From Vibrio sp. SCSIO 43137 (lineage in GTDB: Bacteria; Pseudomonadota; Gammaproteobacteria; Enterobacterales; Vibrionaceae), in contig NZ_CP116383.1 in NCBI RefSeq assembly GCF_028201475.1, positions 1,984,001-2,048,000 on the forward strand: a stretch of DNA of 64,000 nt. The letters are read 5' to 3'. The notes under the pieces were generated by a model, which did no database searches, was not told where the DNA came from, and was given only the letters and a program-made list of their open reading frames with translations. Below are positions 33,202 to 43,077 of the stretch, piece by piece. Each line of letters starts with the position of its first letter. The first letter of the stretch is position 1. A program made the position numbers and the translations under genes.

Positions 33202-35082
33202 TTAGACAGAGAAGGTCAGACATTTGTTATTCAGTTTGGTGGAGCGTTGATCCACAAGCTGGCTGGTTTGTTTAAGGCTATGGTTACTCTCTTCTATCAG
33301 TGACATAGAAGAAGAGATTTTTGACATACTATCGGCCATCGACTGACTGGTCTCGGCAAGCTCACGGATTGATCTGAAAATCACCTCTGTCTGCTCGCTT
33401 GCTTCGCTGGTTTTACGGGTTATCTCTGTCAGAGCCTCAACTGCATCACTTCCTCTTTCGCGACCTTTAATCATAGAAGACTCAGATTTGCTGATATATT
33501 GAATAACTTCAGCACTCTCATTTTTCAGGGTATCGACTGTACCGGATATCTCTGCCACGGCTTCAACAGTTCTGACTGCCAGACTTCTGACTTCATCGGC
33601 AACCACCGCAAAGCCTCGTCCCTGATCCCCTGCCCTTGCTGCTTCAATAGCTGCATTGAGTGCCAGCAGATTGGTCTGCTCTGCGATACCATTAATCATC
33701 TCCATCACCGAATCAATCCGGTTGGATGCCTCTTCTAACTGGGTGGTATGCACTGAGGTACTGGCCAGAATCTCACTGACCTCTTCAATAGATTCGATAG
33801 CCAGAGAAATAACCTTCTCTCCCGTATTGGCTGACTCCGTTGAAGAGCGGCTGACGGCAGCGACCCGCTCAAGGTTATCCGATACCTGCTGAGCCGTTGA
33901 GCTTACTTCTTCTGTCGCCGTCGCCAGAAGCTGAGTCTGATTGACCACATCAGACTGGCTTTCCACCACATTATCAATGCCCTGATTTAGCTCTTCGGCA
34001 TCATTGGAAAGCGCCTCGCTATTTAATTGAACATCGTTAACCAGTTGCCCCAGATTTTCACAGGTTTCATTTATGGCAATTGCCAGTTGATTAAATTCAT
34101 CCTGATGGTTATTGCTGACAGGAAGCCGGTTGGCCAGGTTACCGCTTGCAATAGCACTGAGTGCGTTTGCTGTTTGTGCAAGTGAGCGCGAAATTGAAAA
34201 TGAGAGAGTAATAAAAACACCAATAGTCACAACGGCCAGCAGCAAGGAGGCAATCATCACCGACCATAGGGTTCCGTCGGCCTTAGCCGTAGCCGACTCC
34301 TGATGGCTTCTGCTGATATCACCTAACTGGGAAGAAATTTGAGCAATAATGGAGAGTACAGCTGACTGCTTCTGACTTAAATCCGCTTCCAGAACATCAG
34401 ACTGCTGAGATAAAGCCGCAACCTGTTCAAAGGTTTCCCCATACTGCTGCAACTCCTTCTCATAGAGATCCAACATGGCGTAAGTATTCGACATATTGGT
34501 AAAGCCGGCTCTGGCGCGATTAAACAGTTTAAGGTTGTTCTCATTCGGCGTCAGAAGATAATTTTGTTGCTGCTTGATCATGGCCTGAAAATCAGAGTCC
34601 AGCGTCACCATTCCTGTCTCTTTGATTTTTGCTTCAATATCCAGTGCCAGAGTTTTTAACTGCCCCAACAAACCATCGTCGGCATTAAAGCCAAGGCGGG
34701 CCTTAAGGCTAAGCCACGGCTGCAAGGCGTTTTGATAGTCGCTAAAGGCAAGCTTTAATTTATTCGCACTCTGACTGAGTCCGATTCGGTTCAGGTAGTT
34801 CTGATTAGATTGAGTACTCTGCAGGATAGAAGAGAGCGCCGAATTAATCTGTGAAACTTTCTCGGCATTCATTGCAGAAAGCCCATTTGCCAACTGCAGT
34901 AGTTTAACTTGTGTAGCTTCTATTTCAGTTGAACCGTTGGTTACATCAATACTGGTGTTGTATTCCTGACTCATCTCATTCAGACGACCTGCTGTATATA
35001 CGGAAAGACCGATAAAACCAATGGTCAGTATGGCCAGAACCAGATAGATCTTTTGCTTCTGTGACAGTTGAAAATTATCCAT
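33202..35082 (-). CDS. Methyl-accepting chemotaxis protein with long helical periplasmic sensor
   Basis: A 626-residue chemoreceptor. Membrane helix at residues 11-30, then a periplasmic region of about 245 residues that is almost wholly helical and contains coiled-coil spacing ([56 protein letters not shown]), resembling the helical bimodular (HBM) sensor class. A second helix near 275-300, a HAMP domain and the signalling tip [23 protein letters not shown] follow. No C-terminal CheR tether. It lies between pflB and pflA on the opposite strand, which hints at tactic behaviour linked to fermentation, but the ligand is unknown. No sigma-28 promoter was found. Confidence 0.93.
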   Translation of the reverse strand: MDNFQLSQKQKIYLVLAILTIGFIGLSVYTAGRLNEMSQEYNTSIDVTNGSTEIEATQVKLLQLANGLSAMNAEKVSQINSALSSILQSTQSNQNYLNRIGLSQSANKLKLAFSDYQNALQPWLSLKARLGFNADDGLLGQLKTLALDIEAKIKETGMVTLDSDFQAMIKQQQNYLLTPNENNLKLFNRARAGFTNMSNTYAMLDLYEKELQQYGETFEQVAALSQQSDVLEADLSQKQSAVLSIIAQISSQLGDISRSHQESATAKADGTLWSVMIASLLLAVVTIGVFITLSFSISRSLAQTANALSAIASGNLANRLPVSNNHQDEFNQLAIAINETCENLGQLVNDVQLNSEALSNDAEELNQGIDNVVESQSDVVNQTQLLATATEEVSSTAQQVSDNLERVAAVSRSSTESANTGEKVISLAIESIEEVSEILASTSVHTTQLEEASNRIDSVMEMINGIAEQTNLLALNAAIEAARAGDQGRGFAVVADEVRSLAVRTVEAVAEISGTVDTLKNESAEVIQYISKSESSMIKGRERGSDAVEALTEITRKTSEASEQTEVIFRSIRELAETSQSMADSMSKISSSMSLIEESNHSLKQTSQLVDQRSTKLNNKCLTFSV

Positions 35083-35332
35083 GCTGCATCCCTCAACTCA
35101 TATGTTGATGCCAGCCTGACGCACGGTTAATTGTTATTATTTACCTATAAATTGTAGGTTTTAATCCAGATTCTGTTGACCTTTCTAGTATATTTTAGTT
35201 GATTGCGCGATAAGGCGTGTCTGACCTCTTTCTGCAAGGGGGAAAAGTTACCTTCTTTACTTAAGTTAACCTAGGTTATACCCGCCATTTGTAATAAAAT
35301 AACGGGCAGTTAAATACCTCGAGAAAAAATAT

Positions 35333-36073
35333 ATGTCAGTGACAGGTCGTATTCATTCCTATGAGTCGTGTGGTACCGTCGATGGGCCCGGCATCCGCTT
35401 TATTATCTTTCTGCAAGGCTGTCTGATGCGTTGTATGTATTGCCACAACCGTGATACCTGGAATACCCATGGCGGTAAAGAAGTCAGCGTAGAAGAGATC
35501 ATTAACGAAGCTAAATCTTATAAGCATTTTATGAAGGCTTCAGGCGGTGGTGTAACCTGCTCCGGTGGCGAAGCTATGTTGCAACCTGAGTTCGTTCGTG
35601 ATTTTTTCCGCGCCGCACAGGCAGAAGGCATGCACACCTGTCTGGATACTAACGGCTATATCCGCAAACATACTGATGTAGTTGATGAAGTGCTGGAAGC
35701 CTCTGATCTTGTTATGTTGGATATAAAGCAGATGAAAGATGAAATTCATCAGGACTTTATCGGCGTATCCAACCGCAGAACCCTCGACTTTGCCCGTTAC
35801 CTACACAAGATCGGCCAGAAAACCTGGATACGCTATGTGATTGTTCCCGGTTATACCGACGATGAAGAGTCAGCTCATATGCTGGGTGAATTTATCCGAG
35901 ATATGGACAATATTGAAAAAGTTGAGCTTCTTCCTTACCACAAACTGGGGGCTCATAAATGGGAAGCGCTCGGTCATGATTATCCGCTGGAGGGCGTTAA
36001 TCCGCCAAGCAAGGAAACCATGGATAAAATGGTCGAAATTCTCAGCCAATATACTGACAACGTAAAATACTAA
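35333..36073 (+). CDS. pflA: Pyruvate formate-lyase-activating enzyme
   Basis: Radical SAM enzyme that abstracts hydrogen from the PflB glycine. 246 residues, as in E. coli. The cluster motif is CLMRCMYC (residues 30-37), after the leader [16 protein letters not shown]. The GGE-type motif TCSGGEAML binds SAM. The gene has its own 250-bp upstream region and terminator, so it is transcribed apart from pflB. Confidence 0.97.
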   Translation: MSVTGRIHSYESCGTVDGPGIRFIIFLQGCLMRCMYCHNRDTWNTHGGKEVSVEEIINEAKSYKHFMKASGGGVTCSGGEAMLQPEFVRDFFRAAQAEGMHTCLDTNGYIRKHTDVVDEVLEASDLVMLDIKQMKDEIHQDFIGVSNRRTLDFARYLHKIGQKTWIRYVIVPGYTDDEESAHMLGEFIRDMDNIEKVELLPYHKLGAHKWEALGHDYPLEGVNPPSKETMDKMVEILSQYTDNVKY

Positions 36074-36081
36074 TACGGCAG

Positions 36082-36113
36082 ACGGGTACTCTTATTAAGT
36101 ACCCGTTTTTTAT
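36082..36113 (+). terminator. Terminator of pflA
   Basis: 9-bp stem ACGGGTACT/AGTACCCGT (36082-36090 and 36098-36106) followed by TTTTTTATTT. Confidence 0.9.
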
Positions 36114-36158
36114 TTATCAGCTTTTATTACAAACCAAATAGCAGCCAGAGGATGGCGT

Positions 36159-36563
36159 ATGCAAAAAATCATCAAAGGAAGTTGCCACTGCGGAAATGTT
36201 CACATCAAAATATCCGGCCCTGTGTACGGATTTAAACATTGCCACTGCACCACTTGCCGCAAGCTACATGGTACGGTTTACGCTTCAAATGCCATTGTAA
36301 GTAAAAAAGATTTTGAAATGATTTGTGGCGCTGATGGCTTACACAGCTACAGCACCAGCCCGCGTAAAACAATCTATTTTTGCAAAAACTGCTGCTCACC
36401 AATCTACTCAGCAATGCCGGAAAACCCTCAAGAAATCTATATCCGGCTGGGCTTATTAGATGATGATCCCGGAGTACGGGCAGAGTACCACTGGTGGGTA
36501 GATCAGAAAGCGCCATGGTATGAGATACTGGATGACCTGCCGCAGGTTTCCACCACAAAATAA
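36159..36563 (+). CDS. GFA-family (CENP-V/Mss4-like) zinc protein
   Basis: A 134-residue protein of the glutathione-dependent formaldehyde-activating (GFA) family. Zinc ligands are visible as GSCHCGNVHI (CxC), HCHCTTCRKLHG (CxxC) and FCKNCCSP (CxxC). Most family members have no proven activity, so the reaction is not assigned. The next gene begins 18 bases downstream, so they may be co-transcribed. Confidence 0.88.
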   Translation: MQKIIKGSCHCGNVHIKISGPVYGFKHCHCTTCRKLHGTVYASNAIVSKKDFEMICGADGLHSYSTSPRKTIYFCKNCCSPIYSAMPENPQEIYIRLGLLDDDPGVRAEYHWWVDQKAPWYEILDDLPQVSTTK

Positions 36564-36580
36564 CCAGCAGGGATTCAAGG

Positions 36581-37243
36581 ATGGACTCTATACAGCTGAT
36601 ATCCGCTTTTATTGTTATCGCAGCAATACTGTTTTGCTGGCGGGATTTTTACCAGATCTTTGTGGCCAAACTGCTTAATGACAAACCTTTTCAGCATTTT
36701 GCCTTTCTTCTCATGTTGGGGCTGTTTTTTCTCTGGTCAGCACAGGCCAGTGTTAAAGAAGGCCTCTCTATTCACTTTCTCGCCATGACCAGCTTTACTC
36801 TTATTTTTGGCTGGAGAAGCGCTTTTATGCTCACCCTACCGGTTATCGCCGGCCTAGCGATAACCGGTCAGATAGCCGTTGAAACCCTTGCCAGTTATAC
36901 CTTGTTAACGTCACTGCTGCCGATACTGATAAGCTATTCAGTATTTGCCGCCAGCTATAGATATCTGCCACACAACATCTTTATCTATATCTTTATTGCC
37001 GGATTCTTTAATGGCGGTTTTACCGGCAGTATGCACCTGCTGATGAACACCGGTTTTCAGATAGTTCACGGCCAGCATGACTGGCAGACCATTAATGACA
37101 ATTACTTTATTTTTCTTCCCTTGCTCGCCTTCCCTGAAGGCTTGATAAACGGTATGGCGGCGGCAATGATGTCGGTATTTAAACCTGAATGGCTGCGAAC
37201 CTTTTCTGACCGGGATTATATTTATCAGCGAGGTAAAAAATAA
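36581..37243 (+). CDS. Orphan CbiM/NikM-like (ECF-type) integral membrane protein
   Basis: A 220-residue protein with about six or seven membrane helices. It resembles the COG3235/CbiM-related family by the motif EGLSIHFLAMTSFTLIFGWRSA and the late segment LLAFPEGLINGMAAAMMSVFKPEWL. CbiM and NikM carry Ni/Co into ECF transporters, but no ATPase, CbiN or CbiQ gene is adjacent and the N-terminal metal-binding Met-His start of CbiM is absent. Substrate unknown. A ribosome site lies in the short gap after the GFA gene. Confidence 0.7.
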   Translation: MDSIQLISAFIVIAAILFCWRDFYQIFVAKLLNDKPFQHFAFLLMLGLFFLWSAQASVKEGLSIHFLAMTSFTLIFGWRSAFMLTLPVIAGLAITGQIAVETLASYTLLTSLLPILISYSVFAASYRYLPHNIFIYIFIAGFFNGGFTGSMHLLMNTGFQIVHGQHDWQTINDNYFIFLPLLAFPEGLINGMAAAMMSVFKPEWLRTFSDRDYIYQRGKK

Positions 37244-37347
37244 TCACATTAGTTGCTTAAAACACGTACAACTTCCTTTGCTTAGCTATCACTATTGCTG
37301 GTACTCTTAGCAGTATAATAAATGACAGACTCTATTGAGGCCCCACC

Positions 37348-37848
37348 ATGGAAATGACCAACGCTCAACGTTTAATCCTTTCGAACCAGTACTATCTTAT
37401 GGCTCAGCTAAACCCGGAAAGCAGCGCAAAATATAAGCGTCTACAGACCATTGTAGAGCGTGGTTACGCACTACAGATGCGCGAGCTGGACAAAGAGTTT
37501 GGTAAGATTTCTGAAGAAGAGTGTCGTGAAGTTATCAACATTATGGAGATGTATCACGCCATGCAGGAATCCTTCAAAATGCTGAAAGAAGATGACCAAA
37601 GTAACGTAGATCAGCGTCGCCTGAACTTCCTTGGCTTTGATATCGCCAGCGAACACCAACTAGTAAATTACGTTCGTTTTCTGGTAGATTCTGAAGGCCT
37701 GTATCCTCAGTTCGATAAAGGTGATCACCACTTCAATGCACAGATGCCGATGCTGGATAAGTACCGCAGAATGCTGACAACATGGCGCAACTGCCCTCGT
37801 CAGTATCACTTGTCTGTTAGTGAGTTTACTCAGATTTTCAACGCCTAG
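37348..37848 (+). CDS. yfbU: YfbU family protein
   Basis: A 166-residue soluble helical protein that closely follows E. coli YfbU as I know it: [15 protein letters not shown] start, [32 protein letters not shown]-like segment ([10 protein letters not shown]) and the C-terminal [19 protein letters not shown]. coli YfbU overproduction has been linked to cell death; the normal role is unknown. Stands alone with its own terminator. Confidence 0.95.
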   Translation: MEMTNAQRLILSNQYYLMAQLNPESSAKYKRLQTIVERGYALQMRELDKEFGKISEEECREVINIMEMYHAMQESFKMLKEDDQSNVDQRRLNFLGFDIASEHQLVNYVRFLVDSEGLYPQFDKGDHHFNAQMPMLDKYRRMLTTWRNCPRQYHLSVSEFTQIFNA

Positions 37849-37868
37849 TTAAGCTAAGTATGATTTTA

Positions 37869-37900
37869 AAAGGGTTGCTTCGGCAGCCCTTTGTTATTTT
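37869..37900 (+). terminator. Terminator of yfbU
   Basis: 10-bp stem AAAGGGTTGC/GCAGCCCTTT (one GU) capped by a UUCG tetraloop, then GTTATTTT. Confidence 0.87.
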
Positions 37901-37926
37901 CGGGATCTGTTGATTCCGGCAGGCAT

Positions 37927-37957
37927 AAAAAAGAGGTCCATCCCGGACCTCTTTTTA
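37927..37957. terminator. Terminator at the end of the eut operon
   Basis: Stem GAGGTCC/GGACCTC (37933-37939 and 37945-37951), with A6 to the left and T5 to the right. Read leftward it closes the 16-kb eut transcript 22 bp after the permease stop. Confidence 0.92.
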
Positions 37958-37978
37958 ACTAGTTATCAATAAGATAAA

Positions 37979-39403
37979 TTAGTCGTTAAGTTCTGCTTCA
38001 GCTTTAAAGATAGCTTCAAACTCTTCTTCCGCCGTATGCTGCGATACCTCTTTATGTTTGAACATAAAGTAGTAAACCATACCAAATGCATACAGACCTA
38101 CTGCCCAGAATGCCGCTGTTGCGTCATAAACAAAGCAAGAAGTCAGTGCAAGAAGAGACAGAATAATTGTGATCCACGGAGTGATGGTACCACCAGGAGT
38201 CTTATATGGACGCTCCAGATCAGGGTCATTCTTTCTCAGAAGAATATGACTGTATGCCTGAAGAGCATAAGAGATGGTTGCACCAAATACCGCGATCATA
38301 ATCATACGGTCACCTTCACCTGTCAGCGACGCCAGGAAGCCAACAATACCCGGAATGATCAGTGCCCAAGCCGGAACTTTACGCTTACCAGTTAGTGACA
38401 AGAAGGCAGGTAAGTAGCCAGCTCTTGAAAGAGCAAATACCAGACGGCTGTAACCGTAGATGATAGAGAAGAATGATGCAATCAAGCCAGTCAGACCAAC
38501 AACGTTAACGAAGTTAGCCAGCATTGAGTCCTGACCATGTACCTTGCGAAGTGCGTCTACCAACGGAGCAGCATACTCACCAGTTGCGCTGGCACCAGCC
38601 GCACCAGGAACCAGTAGCATAACCAATGCTGCTGAGATCAACAGGAAGATCATTGCACCGATGATACCGCGAGGCATATCTTTAGCAGGGTCTTTTGCTT
38701 CTTCAGCAGCAAGAGGAACACCCTCTACCGCTAAGAACAGCCACATACCAAATGGTAATGCTGCCCAGACACCACCCCACCCTTCAGGTAGGAAAGTTGT
38801 AGAACCTGCGACGGCTGGATTAGCTGGAATATCAAAAAGGTTTGCCACTTCAAAATATGGTATTAAACCGAACGCTGTCGCGATAATCGCCACAACTGCC
38901 AACGCCGTAATGACCAACATAATACGCAATGCTTCACCAGCACCAATCAAATGAATGCCGATAAAAATTGCATAAAACGCTGCATACACCATAGGACCAT
39001 TCCAGCCCACTAATGCTTCTAAGTATCCACCGATAAAGATAACAATGGCTGCCGGAGCAATAGCGTATTCAAGTAATACCGCTAAACCTGTAGCATAACC
39101 TCCGACAGGCCCCATTACTTTACGGGCAAAACTGTAACCACCACCCGCAGTAGGGATCGCTGCTGACATCTCTGCCAGTGAAAGTACTAATGTCAGATAC
39201 ATTAAGCCCATCAAAACTGATGCGATTAACATACCACCCCAACCAGCAGTTGAAATACCGAAGTTCCACCCTGCATAGTCACCAGATATAACGTAAGAAA
39301 CTCCTAACGTAGCAAGCAAAAACCAGCCAGCAACTCCCTTTTTGAGCTGGCGATCGTGCATAAACTCCGAGGAACCAAAATCATTTGCTTTATTTTCAGA
39401 CAT
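37979..39403 (-). CDS. eat: Ethanolamine permease, APC superfamily (Eat type)
   Basis: A 474-residue 12-helix transporter. The first helix region GVAGWFLLATLGVSYVISGDYAGWNFGIS and FVALGAxxx-like EVANLFDIPA regions match the ethanolamine permease (EAT) branch of the amino acid-polyamine-organocation superfamily. It occupies the uptake role played by the unrelated EutH in enterobacteria. It is the last gene of the locus, 176 bp after the PduT-like gene, with a strong RNA hairpin just before it, so it is probably tuned separately. Ethanolamine as substrate is inferred from family and operon. Confidence 0.88.
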   Translation of the reverse strand: MSENKANDFGSSEFMHDRQLKKGVAGWFLLATLGVSYVISGDYAGWNFGISTAGWGGMLIASVLMGLMYLTLVLSLAEMSAAIPTAGGGYSFARKVMGPVGGYATGLAVLLEYAIAPAAIVIFIGGYLEALVGWNGPMVYAAFYAIFIGIHLIGAGEALRIMLVITALAVVAIIATAFGLIPYFEVANLFDIPANPAVAGSTTFLPEGWGGVWAALPFGMWLFLAVEGVPLAAEEAKDPAKDMPRGIIGAMIFLLISAALVMLLVPGAAGASATGEYAAPLVDALRKVHGQDSMLANFVNVVGLTGLIASFFSIIYGYSRLVFALSRAGYLPAFLSLTGKRKVPAWALIIPGIVGFLASLTGEGDRMIMIAVFGATISYALQAYSHILLRKNDPDLERPYKTPGGTITPWITIILSLLALTSCFVYDATAAFWAVGLYAFGMVYYFMFKHKEVSQHTAEEEFEAIFKAEAELND

Positions 39404-39431
39404 AAGCCACCCGTATGATTCTTTTAATTTG

Positions 39432-39456
39432 CCCAGCAGCCTTTATGGCTGCTGGG
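39432..39456 (-). promoter_or_regulatory. Strong hairpin in the eat leader
   Basis: 10-bp perfect stem CCCAGCAGCC/GGCTGCTGGG, loop TTTAT. On the minus strand it is 29-53 nt upstream of the eat start codon and is not followed by a T-run, so it is not a classic terminator. Likely an RNA-processing or stability element in the operon. Confidence 0.6.
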
Positions 39457-39579
39457 TGACTTGCGTATCAACCGGATTTGTAGGATACAGATCGATACGT
39501 CCCTTTTTTATCTAACGTACTGCTTGTTCTTTTTTCCTTTAATTAAATTTACTCCAGACTCCTTAGATTCTTTTGTCCC

Positions 39580-40140
39580 CTATACCTTGTCAGCCAGTAT
39601 CTCTTGACGTGGTTGTGCAATAACCACTTTATCTACCAGCAAACCTTTGTGTTTAATTCTTTCCGCTCCGGCTTCAACTGCTGCCGTCACTGATGCCACA
39701 TCGCCAGTCAAAGTTACGTAACCCTTACCGCCGATAGCCATTGCCATATGCACTTCCAGCAGCTCTACATTGGCTGCTTTTACCGCTGCATCGGCCGCTT
39801 CCACAATTGAGGCGACTGAGAAAGTTTCGATAATTCCCAACGCATCTGTATGATCAACAACCCGGGTTCCTGAAATGGCCGGGAAGACATCTTCATGCAC
39901 ATTAGAGATAATCAAGTCATCGACAATCTCTGTTCCGCCAGCGATCATGCCGGCATCAACAGACGCGTTAACCGCTGCCACATCACCACACACCATGACC
40001 ATAAATTTTCCGGGACAGATGCTACGGTTAAAAATAATCTCAACCTGAGCAGACTTAAGCATGGCGTCTGCGACAAAGTAGCCCCTTGCGATAGAGTTAA
40101 GCTCGATACATCCAATTGCGTTTATCATATTTCTACTCAT
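39580..40140 (-). CDS. pduT: PduT-like trimeric microcompartment shell protein with Fe-S pore motif
   Basis: 186 residues containing two fused BMC domains (residues 1-95 and 97-186). The first reads AIGCIELNSIARGYFVADAMLKSA, the second ALGIIETFSVASIVEAADAAVKAANVELLEVHM. C42 in SICPGKFMVMV matches the pore cysteine of PduT, where three subunits hold a [4Fe-4S] cluster. Such shells are typical of propanediol operons, not of Eut loci. It lies 17 bases after the PduS-like gene, so the two Fe-S proteins form a pair. An alternative start at codon 5 is possible. Confidence 0.9.
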   Translation of the reverse strand: MSRNMINAIGCIELNSIARGYFVADAMLKSAQVEIIFNRSICPGKFMVMVCGDVAAVNASVDAGMIAGGTEIVDDLIISNVHEDVFPAISGTRVVDHTDALGIIETFSVASIVEAADAAVKAANVELLEVHMAMAIGGKGYVTLTGDVASVTAAVEAGAERIKHKGLLVDKVVIAQPRQEILADKV

Positions 40141-40157
40141 CTACTTTTTGATCACTA

Positions 40158-41501
40158 TTATTTTTTGATGACTATGTGCTGGTCGGTAACCGAAGCCACC
40201 TTACCGGCAATACTTGCATGAATATTGACACTCAAAGCATCAGCCGGAGCCTGACCGATAACCTGACCAACTGTCACCTCGTCACCCTCTTTCACAGCCG
40301 GTGCTGCCGGTGCGCCGATATGTTGTCTCAGCGGAATAGTTACCTGAGAGAATTCAAACTCCCGCTCAAGGTTTTTCGCTTCAGTTTTGCTGTACTGCAA
40401 CAAACCAAGACGCTGCATCAATCGCTTGGTAGGAACCCCGCGATAGTCACGCATAGGATGCACATCAATGGTTTTTGCCTGTAGCTGTTCAGGTGTCATC
40501 AGGTTGCCGGACTCTCTTAAATCCCGCTTAGTGGTTACACACATATTTCTTGGATCCAGACCTTCAGGGCAGGACCACATTGAACAGAGGTTGCATTCAC
40601 TACATGCCTGAGCAGAGAGAGCGTAAGTTTCGCTATTCGGACCTGAAGTCTGCAGTGCACGCATAACCAGATGGGGTTTAATTGGATAACCAAGCATATG
40701 ACGCGGACACATTGAGGTGCACAGACTGCACTGGTCACAGGCCGCTTTACCTATGCGCCGGTACTCTTTTTCCGGTCTGGTTTTCTTTATAGCCAGAGAA
40801 GAAGAAGCAGGAATAACGATAAAGCCGCTTGATAAACGGGTAATAGGCTCGTCAACTGACTCAACCACACCACCCATCATAGGCCCGCCATCAATAATGA
40901 CGTAGTCATCACAGGTAACTCCACCTGCCAACTCAAGGGTATCGGCTACAGAAATACCCACCGGCAGCCATGCGGTGTAAGGCTTCTTAACCTCACCATG
41001 AACCGTTACCATGGTATGTGTCACCGGCTGCTCTGTTGCTGCACGGAAGATGTTGATATAGGACTCTGAGTTCTGCACCAGAACACCGATATCCTTTGGC
41101 AGACCACCGGAAGGAACTCGTTTTCCGGTCGCTTCGTAAATAAGCTCGACTTCATCACCCGCCGGGTAAACATCTCGCATTTGCAACACGCTGAAATCTT
41201 GCGGATTGGCCAGTTTTTCGATGGCCTTCTCTACTATTTCTATGGTGTCCTGATGCTTATCTTTGATACCTATGATGGCTTTGGTTGCACCGGTCTGCTT
41301 CATCGCCAGTAACATACCGCCCAGCATCTCATCAGCCCACAACTGCATAACCACCTGATCTTTGTTCAGCAGTGGCTCACATTCAGCACCGTTGGCCAGA
41401 ACCAGATCAACGTTACAATCTAATTTCACATAGGTAGGGAAACCAGCGCCTCCGGCTCCCACAACCCCTGCACTTTTCACCTTATCTAACAATGAACTCA
41501 T
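40158..41501 (-). CDS. pduS: PduS-like corrin (cobalamin) reductase, RnfC-related
   Basis: A 447-residue flavin/Fe-S protein. The N-terminal GVVGAGGAGFPTYVK (13-26) is the RnfC/PduS NADH-FMN site. Two [4Fe-4S] motifs are C255, C258, C261, C265 and C300, C303, C306, C311 (second spaced CxxCxxCx4C). A C-terminal barrel-sandwich part follows (VKEGDEVTVGQVIGQAP). In the Pdu compartment this enzyme reduces cob(III)/cob(II)alamin for the adenosyltransferase; here its likely partner is EutT. ATG 41501 with AAGGCGAT upstream is chosen over an earlier in-frame start that runs into eutL. It starts 10 bp after eutL. Confidence 0.9.
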   Translation of the reverse strand: MSSLLDKVKSAGVVGAGGAGFPTYVKLDCNVDLVLANGAECEPLLNKDQVVMQLWADEMLGGMLLAMKQTGATKAIIGIKDKHQDTIEIVEKAIEKLANPQDFSVLQMRDVYPAGDEVELIYEATGKRVPSGGLPKDIGVLVQNSESYINIFRAATEQPVTHTMVTVHGEVKKPYTAWLPVGISVADTLELAGGVTCDDYVIIDGGPMMGGVVESVDEPITRLSSGFIVIPASSSLAIKKTRPEKEYRRIGKAACDQCSLCTSMCPRHMLGYPIKPHLVMRALQTSGPNSETYALSAQACSECNLCSMWSCPEGLDPRNMCVTTKRDLRESGNLMTPEQLQAKTIDVHPMRDYRGVPTKRLMQRLGLLQYSKTEAKNLEREFEFSQVTIPLRQHIGAPAAPAVKEGDEVTVGQVIGQAPADALSVNIHASIAGKVASVTDQHIVIKK

Positions 41502-41511
41502 CTGAATCGCC

Positions 41512-42168
41512 TTAATGAGAAATAGGGTTGCTGGCAATACTGATTACCGCCTCAGCAAAGGCTTCACAGGCAGCTCTGCAGGCGGCCTGAGAGCCCACCA
41601 GATGAGCACCGGCAAAGTTAGTTTCTGACGGTGGTTCAAACAGATTTTTCAGTTCAACGTCAGCGGCCTTCAGCGCTGCATCAATAGCAAACATCGCTTC
41701 CAGAGGCGGAGCTATCAGATAGGCCAGTGCTTCGCCCTGCTCTACACCCGCTTCTGCAGACAGGTAGCTGCCGGTAGATGAGACCAAATGAGCAAAATAG
41801 GCGAGATCACCCTCTTCATTTGCTGTCTGGAACGCCGCTTCGTTCTCGATAACTTCCTGACAGCGATCCAGTCCGGCAATCACATCAGCCGGGCATTCTC
41901 CGGCGATAATACCGATCACTTCACCCGAGGTTGGTCCCGATGAGTGAGCCGCACCGGCGTAGAATGAACGCGCATAAACAACTTCAACATTGGCCGCCTT
42001 GGTTGCTTCATCCAGCGCACAATAAGTGACGTCGTCACAATCACTAGTAATCAAACCTATGCTGACTTGGTTTGGCTTCAGATTAAGTGACTTGGCATAA
42101 TCCGGATCGACGGATGCAATCACTCTGGTTGCCAGAACCGATGCAGGTATCTTTTCTCTTATAGCCAT
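41512..42168 (-). CDS. eutL: Ethanolamine microcompartment shell protein EutL
   Basis: A 218-residue tandem-BMC trimer-forming shell protein that can open or close a large central pore. Typical segments are PNQVSIGLITSDCDDVTYCALDEATKAANVEVVYARSFYAGA and the C-terminal half EALAYLIAPPLEAMFAIDAALKAADVELKNLFEPPSETNFAGA. It lies 9 bases after eutC and 10 before the PduS-like gene, all in one transcript. Confidence 0.96.
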   Translation of the reverse strand: MAIREKIPASVLATRVIASVDPDYAKSLNLKPNQVSIGLITSDCDDVTYCALDEATKAANVEVVYARSFYAGAAHSSGPTSGEVIGIIAGECPADVIAGLDRCQEVIENEAAFQTANEEGDLAYFAHLVSSTGSYLSAEAGVEQGEALAYLIAPPLEAMFAIDAALKAADVELKNLFEPPSETNFAGAHLVGSQAACRAACEAFAEAVISIASNPISH

Positions 42169-42177
42169 GATTCACCT

Positions 42178-43062
42178 CTATCTTTTCAGGTTGATGCCGC
42201 TGGCCTTTTGCTCCAGCATGGTTTTTATCAGGTCAACGATTACAGCTGCCGCTTCCACCGGTGGTGTGCCGCCGCTGTGAATATTTGAAATCACGGTACG
42301 GTCTGACTCCACAGTATCCTTGTTTGGTCTGTAGACTGCGTAGCAGCTAAGTGACTCTGACTGGCCAAGCCCCGGTCTCTCACCAATAAGCAGAATGTTC
42401 ACTTCAGCATCGAGTAACTCACCAATTTCATCTTGTGCTTTTACCCGTCCGTAACGCAGGAAGAATGGCGCGTTGGTTTTCAGGCCGGCACTCTTAATCC
42501 CGTTCATCAATGGTGGAAGGATTTCATCAAGGTTACTGGTAATAGCATCCATACTCAGGCCATCAGACAGCACCACCTGAACCTGTGGTGACTTATCGAA
42601 GTTCTTAGCGATGATCTCTCTGCCATCCGGACAAAGTTTGCGGCCCAGATCCGGCCTTGTCAGATATTCATCTTTATCTTTGGCCTGACTCTTTATTTCC
42701 AGCAGGTCATGCTCTTTCAGCCACTCTTCACTGATATTCTTGATTACCGTGTCTTTAGAACGGGAGTGGTCAGCCCAGAAACGCATCAATGCGGTTGTTC
42801 TCGGGCGGGGGCCTGCACAACCGGTGCCTACACGTGCGCCCGTCTGGGTAATCAGATCTTCTACAATCTTTGGCTGCTCTGCCGTAACAACGCCGTTCCA
42901 GTTCTTAAACTCATCATCACCAAGATCAGGCAGTGAACCTCCGCTTACAGCCGGAGCAACCTCTTCATTGACTACTCTCTTAACCGTCGCCGGAGCAACT
43001 TCATTTTCTCCAAGCTGCTTTAAAACGGCTGAGACAATATCTTGTATATTCTGATCGTTCAT
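42178..43062 (-). CDS. eutC: Ethanolamine ammonia-lyase small subunit
   Basis: 294 residues. With EutB and adenosylcobalamin it splits ethanolamine into acetaldehyde and ammonia. The N-terminus ([21 protein letters not shown]) is an amphipathic helix of the encapsulation-peptide kind, followed by a 45-residue linker, then the catalytic core with [21 protein letters not shown] and the cobalamin-contacting [13 protein letters not shown]. The start overlaps nothing; 15 bases separate it from eutB. Confidence 0.97.
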   Translation of the reverse strand: MNDQNIQDIVSAVLKQLGENEVAPATVKRVVNEEVAPAVSGGSLPDLGDDEFKNWNGVVTAEQPKIVEDLITQTGARVGTGCAGPRPRTTALMRFWADHSRSKDTVIKNISEEWLKEHDLLEIKSQAKDKDEYLTRPDLGRKLCPDGREIIAKNFDKSPQVQVVLSDGLSMDAITSNLDEILPPLMNGIKSAGLKTNAPFFLRYGRVKAQDEIGELLDAEVNILLIGERPGLGQSESLSCYAVYRPNKDTVESDRTVISNIHSGGTPPVEAAAVIVDLIKTMLEQKASGINLKR

Positions 43063-43077
43063 TGTTATCTCCGTTTC

